From Comamonas sp. GB3 AK4-5 (GTDB taxonomy: Bacteria > Pseudomonadota > Gammaproteobacteria > Burkholderiales > Burkholderiaceae_C), in assembly GCF_041320665.1 (NCBI RefSeq), contig NZ_CP166730.1:3906001-3970000 (forward strand): a stretch of DNA of 64,000 nucleotides, in the 5' to 3' direction. The notes beneath the pieces were generated by a model. That model had not been told where the DNA came from. It did no database searches and saw only the letters and a program-made list of their open reading frames with translations. Positions 24,621 to 32,188 of this stretch are shown here, piece after piece. Made by a program: the position numbers and the translations under genes. Position 1 is the first letter of the stretch. Each line of letters begins with the position of its first letter.

Positions 24621-25532
24621 TCAAGCTCCTGAAGAGGTTTCGCGAGGAATCGGGGAAAGCGGTGGGGAAGATGTGGCGGATGCGGGATCGGTTTCTGTAG
24701 GCTGACCCGGCAGGCCATGCACACACAGCCTGCCATCAACCTCACCGTGCAGCACATGGCGGCTGAGCACGGTCTGCATCTCGCCTGCGTCGGTGATGGG
24801 CCCATACCAGGCGCCTTGGGGGTAGACAATCATCAGCGGGCCGTGGTTGCAGGGGTATTGGCAGCTGGTCTGCAGCAGCATGAGGCGCTTTTTGAGCTGT
24901 GGATTCTCGCGCACCACGCGCGCCAAATCCGGCCACAGCTGCACCGCCCCCTTGGCCGCACAGCGCGGCCCCATGCACCACAGCACATGGTGGCTGTGCT
25001 CCGGCACGCTGGACCAGCCCTTGGGGTCATGCTCCCAGGCATCGTCGCCCACCACGGCGGGCACATCGGCCGTATCGGGTGCAGACAGCAGCTGCCGCAC
25101 CGTGCCTGCCAGCGTCTCGGCCAATTGGGGGGCCTCGGGCAGCGGGGGCGCAAAAATCAGCCTTGGGGTGCTTTCATGTTCACCACGCCCGACACGTCCA
25201 GCGCGCCAGCGCATGATGAGCTTGTGCATCCAGCGGCGCAGTGCGGGCTCGTCGGGCACCATGACCGGCACGATGACCACGGTGTGCGCGGCCTGGCAGG
25301 CGTCCAGGGCCTCGGGCAAGGCCGGCTGGTAACGGTCCACAAAGGCAGGCTGCACCACGATCTGCGTCCAGGTCGGCTCCATGCCCTGTGCCTGCATACC
25401 GGCCTGCAAGCTGGCATGCACATGCTCTGCCAGCAGCGCCAACTCGGCCTCGCTGGCGGCATAGACCGCACCACGTCCGAGCAGGATGACGGCCAGCGAA
25501 TTCGAATGCGGAGGAGAGAGGACGGTGTTCAA
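24621..25532 (-). CDS. CbiX-like domain fused to thioredoxin-fold [2Fe-2S] ferredoxin domain
   Basis: Two-domain protein of 303 residues. The N-terminal half (about 10-145) resembles a CbiX/chelatase-type domain (LAVILLGRGAVYAASEAELA, VVIVPVMVPDEPALRRWMHK). The C-terminal half (about 180-280) has the paired cysteines of thioredoxin-like [2Fe-2S] ferredoxins. These are CMGPRCAAKG, then after about 30 residues TSCQYPCNHGPLMIVYPQG. Such fusions accompany aerobic cobalamin operons and may give electrons for cobalt reduction, but that role is inference. The usual CbiX metal-binding histidines are not obvious: GRG stands where HG is common. So the N-terminal half may be non-catalytic. The start overlaps the upstream btuF stop as ATGA. 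Confidence 0.82.
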   Translation of the reverse strand: MNTVLSPPHSNSLAVILLGRGAVYAASEAELALLAEHVHASLQAGMQAQGMEPTWTQIVVQPAFVDRYQPALPEALDACQAAHTVVIVPVMVPDEPALRRWMHKLIMRWRAGRVGRGEHESTPRLIFAPPLPEAPQLAETLAGTVRQLLSAPDTADVPAVVGDDAWEHDPKGWSSVPEHSHHVLWCMGPRCAAKGAVQLWPDLARVVRENPQLKKRLMLLQTSCQYPCNHGPLMIVYPQGAWYGPITDAGEMQTVLSRHVLHGEVDGRLCVHGLPGQPTETDPASATSSPPLSPIPRETSSGA

Positions 25533-26578
25533 CGCTCGGCCTCCTGGTTGAAGTGCACAGCGTTGACGGTGATCTGCCGCTCGGGATGCAGCGCGGCCGC
25601 CAGCCGCTGCGCCGTCTCCACATTGCGCGGACCGGGCGTGGCCTCGGCATAGCTCATCACAAAAAAGCGGCGATGGCGAATCGCACTCACCGCTTCCAGC
25701 TCTTTTTTCTGCAGCAAAAAGTCAATCTTTCCCTGTGCATTGGGTGTGCCGTAGTCCACGATGATGATCCACTCGGGGTTGCGGTCGATCACATCTTCCC
25801 AGTTGCCCTTGGGCCAGTTATTGGCCAGGTCGGCAAAGATGTTGCTGGCGCCGGCCTCATCCATCATGGCCTGGGGCATGCCAAAGCGGCCCACGGTGGT
25901 GGGGAGTTTCTCGCCGCTGTCAAAGACAAAGACGCGGGGGCGCTGCGCCACACCCTGCATCTGCTGCCTCAGCTGCTGCAGCGCTGCGCGCAGCGGCGCC
26001 ATGCGCGCCTCGGCCTGCGGCCGGATGCCAAAGATGCTGGCCACGTTCTCCATGTCCTGAAAGCCATCGTCCAACGCCACGCGCTCGCGCTGCTGTACGC
26101 GAATGCAGGACTCGGACAGCACATAGGACGCCACACCATGCTCGGCCAGGCGCTCGGGGGTGACGCCGCCCGGGCGAAAGCCGTAGCCCCAGCCGGCAAA
26201 AACAAAGTCGGCGTTCACGCCCAGCAGGCTCTCCATATTCATGCCCTGGGCCGACAGATTGGGCACCCGTTCCAGCCAAGGCGAGAGCTGTGGGCTGATG
26301 GTTTTTTGCGACGAGATACCGCCATAGCCTGCCAGCTTCTCGCCCAAACCAAGGAACAGAAACATCTCTGCAATATTCACATCATGTGTGACGGCGCGCT
26401 GGGGCACGCGGTCATAGCGTGCGGGCTGGCCGCACACATCGATGACCACGGGAGGATCATGCCGCTGAACATGGGCCTGCTCGCCTGCAGGCTGCTGCGC
26501 CTGCTGCTCGCCGCACCCGGCTGCGAGTACAGCCAGGGGCAGCATGCAGGCTTGAAACCAAAATCTGCGCATGCCCAT
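25529..26578 (-). CDS. btuF: BtuF-like cobalamin-binding lipoprotein, operon A
   Basis: Periplasmic lipoprotein of the helical-backbone binding-protein family that would hand cobalamin or a precursor to BtuCD. About 349 residues when begun at the ATG whose first base is the last base of the btuB1 stop (TGATG); a second ATG two codons on is possible. The lipobox is LAVLAAGC. Family features are VCGQPARYDRVPQRAVTHDV, LGEKLAGYGG, ADFVFAGWGYGF, FVFDSGEKLPTTVGRFGMPQ and NPEWIIIVDYG. It is a clear paralogue of the lipoprotein at 31080-32141 (shared PQRAVTH, YVLSESCIR and EATPGPRNV). No permease is in this operon, so it may use BtuCD of operon B. Confidence 0.88.
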   Translation of the reverse strand: MGMRRFWFQACMLPLAVLAAGCGEQQAQQPAGEQAHVQRHDPPVVIDVCGQPARYDRVPQRAVTHDVNIAEMFLFLGLGEKLAGYGGISSQKTISPQLSPWLERVPNLSAQGMNMESLLGVNADFVFAGWGYGFRPGGVTPERLAEHGVASYVLSESCIRVQQRERVALDDGFQDMENVASIFGIRPQAEARMAPLRAALQQLRQQMQGVAQRPRVFVFDSGEKLPTTVGRFGMPQAMMDEAGASNIFADLANNWPKGNWEDVIDRNPEWIIIVDYGTPNAQGKIDFLLQKKELEAVSAIRHRRFFVMSYAEATPGPRNVETAQRLAAALHPERQITVNAVHFNQEAER

Positions 26579-28719
26579 CAGAAACGCAGCTGCGCCATCA
26601 GCTCCACGCTGCGGCTGGTGCCCAGAATCCACTGGGTGTTGTAGGCCGAGGTGGCATAAACGCGGTTGGTGAGGTTGCGACCAATCAGACTCAGCGTGGT
26701 CTTGGGGTTCACATTCCAGCTCACCACCGCATCCACCAGGGTGTAGGCAGGCAGGCGCTTGGCATCGCTGTTGGCGTTGTCGCCAAAGCGCTGGCCCACA
26801 TGGCGCAGGCCCAGCGAGGTGCGCCAATCACCCATGCGGTAATGGCCCCACAAATTGGCCGTGACCTTGGGCACATTGGAGGGACGGTTGCCGGCGCGGT
26901 TGGCGCCTCCTGCCTCGATCAACTCGTCAAATTTGGCGCGGGTATAGGCCGCATTGGCTTCCAGGCGGAAGGCCGGGGTCACATTGAAGGCACCCGCCAG
27001 TTCCAGCCCATTCGAGGACTGCTTGCCGCCCTGAATCGACAGGGCCGAATTGTTCGGGTCGCGCGTGATGATGTCGTTCTTGGTGATCTGGAACAGCGCC
27101 GCCGTCCATTCACCACGGCCTGCTGCCAGTTGCTGCTTGAAGCCCAGCTCCTGCTGGCGGCCCTTGCTCAGCGTAAAGCCCGTCTGCGACTCTGCAAGAG
27201 ACAACAGGCTGGTGACAGGATCATGCCCAGTGCTCATTTGCGCATAGACGCTGGACGCTTCGTCCAGCTTATAGGTCGCACCCAGACGCCATGAGGTGCC
27301 GTTCAAGTCTTTGTCAAAACCCGTATTGGCAGGCAAGTTCCGGCGCGAGAACTCATACCAGTCGCGCCGTATGCCGCCCATGAGCAGCCATTGCGCATTG
27401 ATCTTCCAGGCATCTTCTATGAACAGCGCGTTCTGGCGCAGCGTAGAGTCCATGCGCGGCGTATAGGCGTTGGCGCTGATCCAGGAGCCCGGCACGGGAT
27501 CGAACGCCGACACATTGGAAGTGCCGGTGTACGGCGAGTTGTTGCTGTTGCGGAAGTTGGTGTGAGACACATCCCAGCCCAGTGCCACCTGGTGGGCGCC
27601 GGCCTTCCAGTCCAACGCCATGCGATTGCCGTTTTGCTGCAGCGCATGACCAATCTCCAGATAGTCCGAGCGCGCCACCGTCCCTGCCAAGGGATCGTAC
27701 TTATAAGCTTCAATGTTCTTCCAATGCCGGTCAGAACTGAAGTGGTAAAGCTCGTTGCGCAGGCTCAGTGCTTCATTGACCTGCCAACTGGCCTTGGCCT
27801 TGAAGCGCCGGTCACGGTAGTGAATATCGCTGTCCTCGGAGTTATAGCCCTGGTCCTTCAGCTCCCGCGCCAGGCGGCCATCCACCACCGGGGTGCCGTA
27901 GTAACGCGAAGGTGCCTGGCTGCTGATATCGGCCGTCAAATCGAAGGTGAGATCGCTGCGTGGCTGCCAGCGCAACGCACTCATCAGCTTGGCGCTCTTG
28001 CTGTCGTCAAAGGGGCGCGAACCATCGCTGCTGGCGCCATAGGCATCCACACGGTAGCTCAGGGTGTCGCTGATGGCACCGGTGCTGCCCACACCCACAC
28101 GGGCCGTGCCGTGGTTGCCGCCGGTGAGCATGAGCTCGGTGGAGCGCTCGCGGCTGGGTTGCTTGCGGATGGCATTGACCGTGGCGCCCATGGTACCGCT
28201 GCCATACATCAACGAGGCCGGGCCGCGCAGCACCTCCAGGCGCTCATAGCCCCAGGTGTCCGAGGGATAGTTGATCGTGCCCGAGCCCACGCCCAGCATG
28301 ATGCCGTCCTCGGCCACACCCACCGAATTCACGCCGGCAAAGCCACGACTGGAAAACGACAGCCCGCCATTGCCCGGCGAGCCAGCAGCCGTCAGGCCCA
28401 CGGTGCGGGTCACCGCATCTACCGTGCCCCGGTCGGCGCGTTCTTCCATTTGCTCGGCCGACACGCCGCTGACACTGGCGGGCAGGTCCAGCACACGCAC
28501 ATCCACATGCGAGGCCGATGTGGCAGGACGGTTGGTGTCCAGGGCCGCTTCGACCTGGCGGGCCTCCTGCACCGTCACCTCGGGCAGAGCTTGCTGGGCC
28601 AGCACGGCTGCTGGCCACAGCAGCGCCAGTTGCAGCGCTGCGCTGCCGGTGCAAAGGGAAAAAGGAGGGGCCTTGCCGGAGAACGTAGAAGCGGCGAGAA
28701 GAGTTTGTGTATTGCGCAT
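26578..28719 (-). CDS. btuB: TonB-dependent cobalamin receptor (BtuB-like), operon A
   Basis: Outer-membrane receptor without an STN domain, about 713 residues from the ATG at 28719. An upstream TTG would add 22 unlikely residues. The signal peptide ends LLWPAAVLAQQ. A TonB box LPEVTVQEAR follows. The plug has LDLPASVSGVSAEQMEERA, SFSSRGFAGVNSVGVAEDG and LEVLRGPASLMYGSGTMGA. The barrel ends VELMAQLRF. The strongest functional evidence is the cobalamin riboswitch 157-373 nt upstream and the cobalamin genes downstream. It is a paralogue of the receptor at 32189-34405, sharing DGWGYERVEVLRGPAS-type plug motifs. It could recognise a corrinoid or, less likely, another chelate needed with B12. Confidence 0.85.
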   Translation of the reverse strand: MRNTQTLLAASTFSGKAPPFSLCTGSAALQLALLWPAAVLAQQALPEVTVQEARQVEAALDTNRPATSASHVDVRVLDLPASVSGVSAEQMEERADRGTVDAVTRTVGLTAAGSPGNGGLSFSSRGFAGVNSVGVAEDGIMLGVGSGTINYPSDTWGYERLEVLRGPASLMYGSGTMGATVNAIRKQPSRERSTELMLTGGNHGTARVGVGSTGAISDTLSYRVDAYGASSDGSRPFDDSKSAKLMSALRWQPRSDLTFDLTADISSQAPSRYYGTPVVDGRLARELKDQGYNSEDSDIHYRDRRFKAKASWQVNEALSLRNELYHFSSDRHWKNIEAYKYDPLAGTVARSDYLEIGHALQQNGNRMALDWKAGAHQVALGWDVSHTNFRNSNNSPYTGTSNVSAFDPVPGSWISANAYTPRMDSTLRQNALFIEDAWKINAQWLLMGGIRRDWYEFSRRNLPANTGFDKDLNGTSWRLGATYKLDEASSVYAQMSTGHDPVTSLLSLAESQTGFTLSKGRQQELGFKQQLAAGRGEWTAALFQITKNDIITRDPNNSALSIQGGKQSSNGLELAGAFNVTPAFRLEANAAYTRAKFDELIEAGGANRAGNRPSNVPKVTANLWGHYRMGDWRTSLGLRHVGQRFGDNANSDAKRLPAYTLVDAVVSWNVNPKTTLSLIGRNLTNRVYATSAYNTQWILGTSRSVELMAQLRF

Positions 28720-28875
28720 TTCAAAAAAGGCTGGAACCGCCTGATGGGAAAGCTGCGCAGACAAAGGCTTCGCCGGGGACGGCAATGCGCTCTGGAATTC
28801 CGGCCGCCATCCGCACCCCGCAGACAGTTATAGCAAGCGCCAGTCGCTGGGCGACGGCGCGCTGTGGCGTTTCTA

Positions 28876-29092
28876 CAGGCCGGTCTCCGGGCTCACAGGC
28901 AGCGCATCACTGCGCCTTCTCACTCCGCCTTCCCGGGTGGCTCGCACACATGTTTTTGTGAGCAAACCGGCCCAGTGGCCGCAAGCGCGTGAAGCGACTT
29001 GCATGGGGTGTTTTCCTGCATACCGTTGCGGGGGCAGCCAAGGCATGGCGGTCTCAGAACATGTTCTCAAACCGGACCTTGTTCCCGTTTCA
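28876..29092 (-). ncRNA. Cobalamin (adenosylcobalamin-class) riboswitch, operon A leader
   Basis: Minus-strand leader with the conserved cobalamin-aptamer core. The distal start is AAACGGGAACAAGG. The strongly conserved GCTGCCCCCGCAACGGTA follows (around 29024-29041). CCGGGAAGGCGG comes next. The B12 box AGCCCGGAGACCGGCCTG is at 28893-28876. High cobalamin should reduce expression of the btuB1-btuF1-cbiX-cobW-cobN-chlD operon. About 156 nt separate it from the btuB1 start; the expression platform was not resolved. Confidence 0.95.
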
Positions 29093-29110
29093 CTTGCTGC
29101 AAAGCAAGCA

Positions 29111-29141
29111 CCTGCTAAAACAACGTGTCCCTAAGGGCACG
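29111..29141 (-). terminator. Probable intrinsic terminator of btuCD operon B
   Basis: On the minus strand CGTGCCC TTA GGGACACG forms a short stem with a one-base bulge, followed by TTGTTTTAG. It lies 75 bp after the btuD stop and just before the operon A riboswitch. Confidence 0.6.
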
Positions 29142-29215
29142 GGGCAGGAGTCTATCAGCCGATCCCGCGACCTGCCGGGGCAACCGTTGCGGGCCGAGGT
29201 CATTACCAGGGCCGG

Positions 29216-30004
29216 TTACAGCAGCGCTTGCGGCACATACTCGATCAAGAGCTTGCCCGTGCGCGGGCTGGTGCTGACCAGAGCGCGCACGCCGTAGACC
29301 TGGGCAATGGTGTCCGCCGTCAGCACCTGGGCTGGTGTGCCCTGGGCCACCAGGGCGCCGCCTTGCAACAGGTAAAGGCGGTCGCAGTAGTGTGCTGCCA
29401 TCTGCAGCTCGTGCAGCGCGGCCAGCGTGGTCAGGCCCAGGCTGCGTATCAGATTCATCAGCTCGAACTGGTGGCGCACATCCAGGTGGTTGGTGGGCTC
29501 GTCCAGCACCAGCATGGGAGCCTGCTGGGCCAGGGCGCGGGCCATGAGCACGCGCTGCTTTTCTCCGCCGGAAAGCGTGGAAAACATGCGTTGGGCGAGG
29601 CTCTGCGCGTCCACGCGCTGCAAGGCCTGCGCGACGATGTCCAAATCCTCTTGGCTGTCGCGCGCCCATGCGGCCTGGTGGGGGATACGGCCCATCAACA
29701 CCACGTCCTGCACGCTGAGGGCGAACTCGCTGCCGTTCTCCTGGGCCAGCACGGCCATGGCGCGCGCATTCTCGCGGGCACTGCTGCGCCAGACATCACG
29801 CCCCTCTAGCAGCACGCTGCCACTGGCAGGCTGGAGGATGCGGTAGATCATGCGCAGCAACGTGGATTTGCCACTGCCGTTGGGGCCCAGCAGACCCACA
29901 AACTCACCCCGGCCCACATGCAGGCTGACATCGCGCACGATATGGGCCGCCGCCGCCTGCCAGTGCAGGCCCTGGGCCTGCAGTTGCATGTCTAACTCGC
30001 TCAT
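29216..30004 (-). CDS. btuD: BtuD-like ABC transporter ATPase for cobalamin/iron chelates
   Basis: Cytoplasmic ATPase that powers uptake by BtuC, 262 residues from the ATG (MSELDMQLQ) overlapping the btuC stop as ATGA. Walker A is GPNGSGKST. The Q-loop region is MAVLAQENGS. The signature is TLSGGEKQRV, Walker B is MLVLDEPTNHLD, and the switch histidine is in AALHELQMA. All catalytic motifs are intact, unlike the ATPase at 37300. It is the last gene of operon B, followed by a probable terminator. Confidence 0.93.
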   Translation of the reverse strand: MSELDMQLQAQGLHWQAAAAHIVRDVSLHVGRGEFVGLLGPNGSGKSTLLRMIYRILQPASGSVLLEGRDVWRSSARENARAMAVLAQENGSEFALSVQDVVLMGRIPHQAAWARDSQEDLDIVAQALQRVDAQSLAQRMFSTLSGGEKQRVLMARALAQQAPMLVLDEPTNHLDVRHQFELMNLIRSLGLTTLAALHELQMAAHYCDRLYLLQGGALVAQGTPAQVLTADTIAQVYGVRALVSTSPRTGKLLIEYVPQALL

Positions 30005-31083
30005 AGGCCCAGACCTTTGCTGCTGTTTTTGCGGCACAGCATCCAGACAAAAAATGGGCCCCCCAGCAGCGAGGTGATGACGCCCACCGGCACCTCGGCC
30101 GGCGCAAAGCTGATGCGCGAAACAACATCCACCCAGACCAGAAAGATGGCACCCAGCAGCGCTGCCACGGGCAGCACGCGCCGGTGCTCGGCACCCACCA
30201 GCATGCGGGTGATGTGGGGCACCATCAGGCCGACAAAACCGATGGGGCCGGTGAGCGCCACCAGCACACCGGTGACCATGGAGACCAACACAAACAGCCA
30301 GCGCCGCGTGCGCGTGGTGTCCACACCCAGCGTGGCCGCGCTTTCCTCGCCGGCCAGCAAGGCATTGAGAGCGCGCGCCTGCCCCAGCAACAAACCCATG
30401 CCCAGCAGCAGCAGGGCCGCAGGCAGGCCCAGATCATCCCAGCGTGTGCCGGCCAGGCTGCCCAAAGTCCATGTCAACACGGAGTTGGCGAGCTCGCGCT
30501 GGCCCGAGGTCAGCACCATCAGGCTGGTAACGCCGCCCAGGCAATAGGCCACGGCCACCCCGCCCAGAATCAGGCGCGAAGCCAGCAACTGCCCCTGGAC
30601 ATGGGCCAGCAGATAGACCGCCGTACAAGCCGTCAGCGCACCCGCAAAAGCCCCCAGTGGCAAGGCCAGATCGCCCGCAAACGCCAGCACGCCGAAGGCC
30701 AGCACAGCGACCGCCCCCACCGAGGCGCCCGAAGACACGCCCAGCAAATAGGGATCGGCCAGCGGGTTGCGCACCATGGCCTGCATGGCCACGCCCACCA
30801 GGGCCAGGCCGGCCCCAGCCAGGGCCGCCAGCAGCACGCGCGGCAGCCGTATGCGCCAGACGATTTGGTATTGGGACAGACTCCAGTCACCGGGCGGCAG
30901 CTCCAGGCCCAGCCGCAGCCCCAGCTCCTGGGCAGCGATATGCCAGGCCTGCTGCGGCGCGATGCGCACAGGGCCCAGGGTGATGGCCAGCGTCAGCGAC
31001 AAGGCCAGCAGAGCCAGCAGGGCCAACAGCCAGTAGCGCAGGCGGCGGCGCTGCAGCGCGAAGTGCAAGCTGCTCATACTCAT
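30001..31083 (-). CDS. btuC: BtuC/FecCD-type ABC transporter permease
   Basis: Inner-membrane permease of the cobalamin/iron-chelate family, 360 residues with about 10 predicted membrane helices, the normal size. Family motifs include RLPRVLLAALAGAGLALVGV, MQAMVRNPLADPYLLGVSSG, ALTGPIGFVGLMVPHITRML and RRVLPVAALLGAIFLVWVD. It is coupled by 4-bp overlaps both to the upstream btuF2 and to the downstream btuD. It is the only BtuC-type permease in the window. So it may serve three binding proteins: this operon's BtuF, the operon A BtuF and the lone protein at 16161. Confidence 0.94.
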   Translation of the reverse strand: MSMSSLHFALQRRRLRYWLLALLALLALSLTLAITLGPVRIAPQQAWHIAAQELGLRLGLELPPGDWSLSQYQIVWRIRLPRVLLAALAGAGLALVGVAMQAMVRNPLADPYLLGVSSGASVGAVAVLAFGVLAFAGDLALPLGAFAGALTACTAVYLLAHVQGQLLASRLILGGVAVAYCLGGVTSLMVLTSGQRELANSVLTWTLGSLAGTRWDDLGLPAALLLLGMGLLLGQARALNALLAGEESAATLGVDTTRTRRWLFVLVSMVTGVLVALTGPIGFVGLMVPHITRMLVGAEHRRVLPVAALLGAIFLVWVDVVSRISFAPAEVPVGVITSLLGGPFFVWMLCRKNSSKGLGL

Positions 31084-32141
31084 GGCTGCGCCACCCGCTC
31101 AGGGTGCAAGGCCTGGGCGATGCGGCGCACGGCCTGCACATTGCGAGGACCGGGCGTGGCCTCGGCAAAGTCCAGCAGCACAAAGCGCTGCTCGCGTATG
31201 GCCTTGAGATGGGAGAGCTCGGGCTTGCGCAGCAGAAATTCTTTTTTGCCCCCGGGCGTGGGCCTGTCGTTGTCGACGATGACGATCCAGTCCGGATCGC
31301 GGTCAACCACATCCTCCCAGTTGCCGCGCATCCAGCTGCTGCCCAGATCGTCAAAGATGTTGCTGCCGCCTGCAGCCTCGATCATGGCCTGGGGCATGGC
31401 GTAGCGGCCTGTGGTCACGGGAATGTCGGTGCCGCTGTCAAACACAAACACCTTGGGCCACTGCGTAATGCCTTGCAGGGCCTGGGCCAGGACCCGCAGC
31501 TCGGCGCGCTGCCCATCGACCAGATCCTGGGCACGCTCGGCAATGCCGAAGATACGGCCCAGGTTGAGCAGGTCGTCAAACGTGTCCTCCAGCGATACGC
31601 GCTCGCGCTGGATCTTGCGTATGCAGGATTCACTGAGCACGTAGCTGGCAATGCCCAGCTCGGCCAGGCTGGCAGGCGTGATCTGGCCTTCGCGAAAGCC
31701 ATAGGACCAGCCGCTGAAGACAAAATCCGGCTGGGCATGGATCAGTGTTTCCAGGTTCATGTCCTGGCTGGACAGATCGGGGACCTGGGCCAGCTGGGCA
31801 CGCATCTCCGGCGGCAGCCGACTCAGGTCACGCAGGCCCCCATAGCCCACCAGGCGATCGCCCAGGCCCAGGGCCAGAAACATCTCGGTGATGTTGATGC
31901 CATGGGTGACTGCGCGCTGGGGTATGCGCTCGTAGAGCACGGGCTGGCCACAGACCTGGAGGCGCAGTGGCGCGCGCGCTGCGGCCACCGCTGGGTCTGC
32001 GGGTGCAGCCGTCTCCAAGGCCTGCGCCGCTGGTTTTTCGCAGCCCGCAAGCCCCAGGGCCGCAGCACAGAGCAAAACGGGGCGTAGCAAAGACAGGAGC
32101 TGCATGCGCGCGTACTTTCTAGGTTTCACGGTGTTTTCCAT
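31080..32141 (-). CDS. btuF: BtuF-like cobalamin-binding lipoprotein, operon B
   Basis: Periplasmic lipoprotein of 353 residues with lipobox ALGLAGC (Cys near residue 34). Family motifs are VCGQPVLYERIPQRAVTHGI, LGDRLVGYGGL, PDFVFSGWSYGF, FVFDSGTDIPVTTGRYAMPQ and DPDWIVIVDND. An internal ATG at residue 13 (MQLLSLLRP) would give a more usual signal peptide; no Shine-Dalgarno sequence decides between them. Its stop overlaps the btuC start. It is a close paralogue of the operon A lipoprotein, so the receptor-lipoprotein pair seems to have been duplicated as a unit. Confidence 0.9.
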   Translation of the reverse strand: MENTVKPRKYARMQLLSLLRPVLLCAAALGLAGCEKPAAQALETAAPADPAVAAARAPLRLQVCGQPVLYERIPQRAVTHGINITEMFLALGLGDRLVGYGGLRDLSRLPPEMRAQLAQVPDLSSQDMNLETLIHAQPDFVFSGWSYGFREGQITPASLAELGIASYVLSESCIRKIQRERVSLEDTFDDLLNLGRIFGIAERAQDLVDGQRAELRVLAQALQGITQWPKVFVFDSGTDIPVTTGRYAMPQAMIEAAGGSNIFDDLGSSWMRGNWEDVVDRDPDWIVIVDNDRPTPGGKKEFLLRKPELSHLKAIREQRFVLLDFAEATPGPRNVQAVRRIAQALHPERVAQP

Positions 32142-32188
32142 CTGAATTCAAGTCCACATACGCACTAACAGCTATGGTTTTACTGCAC

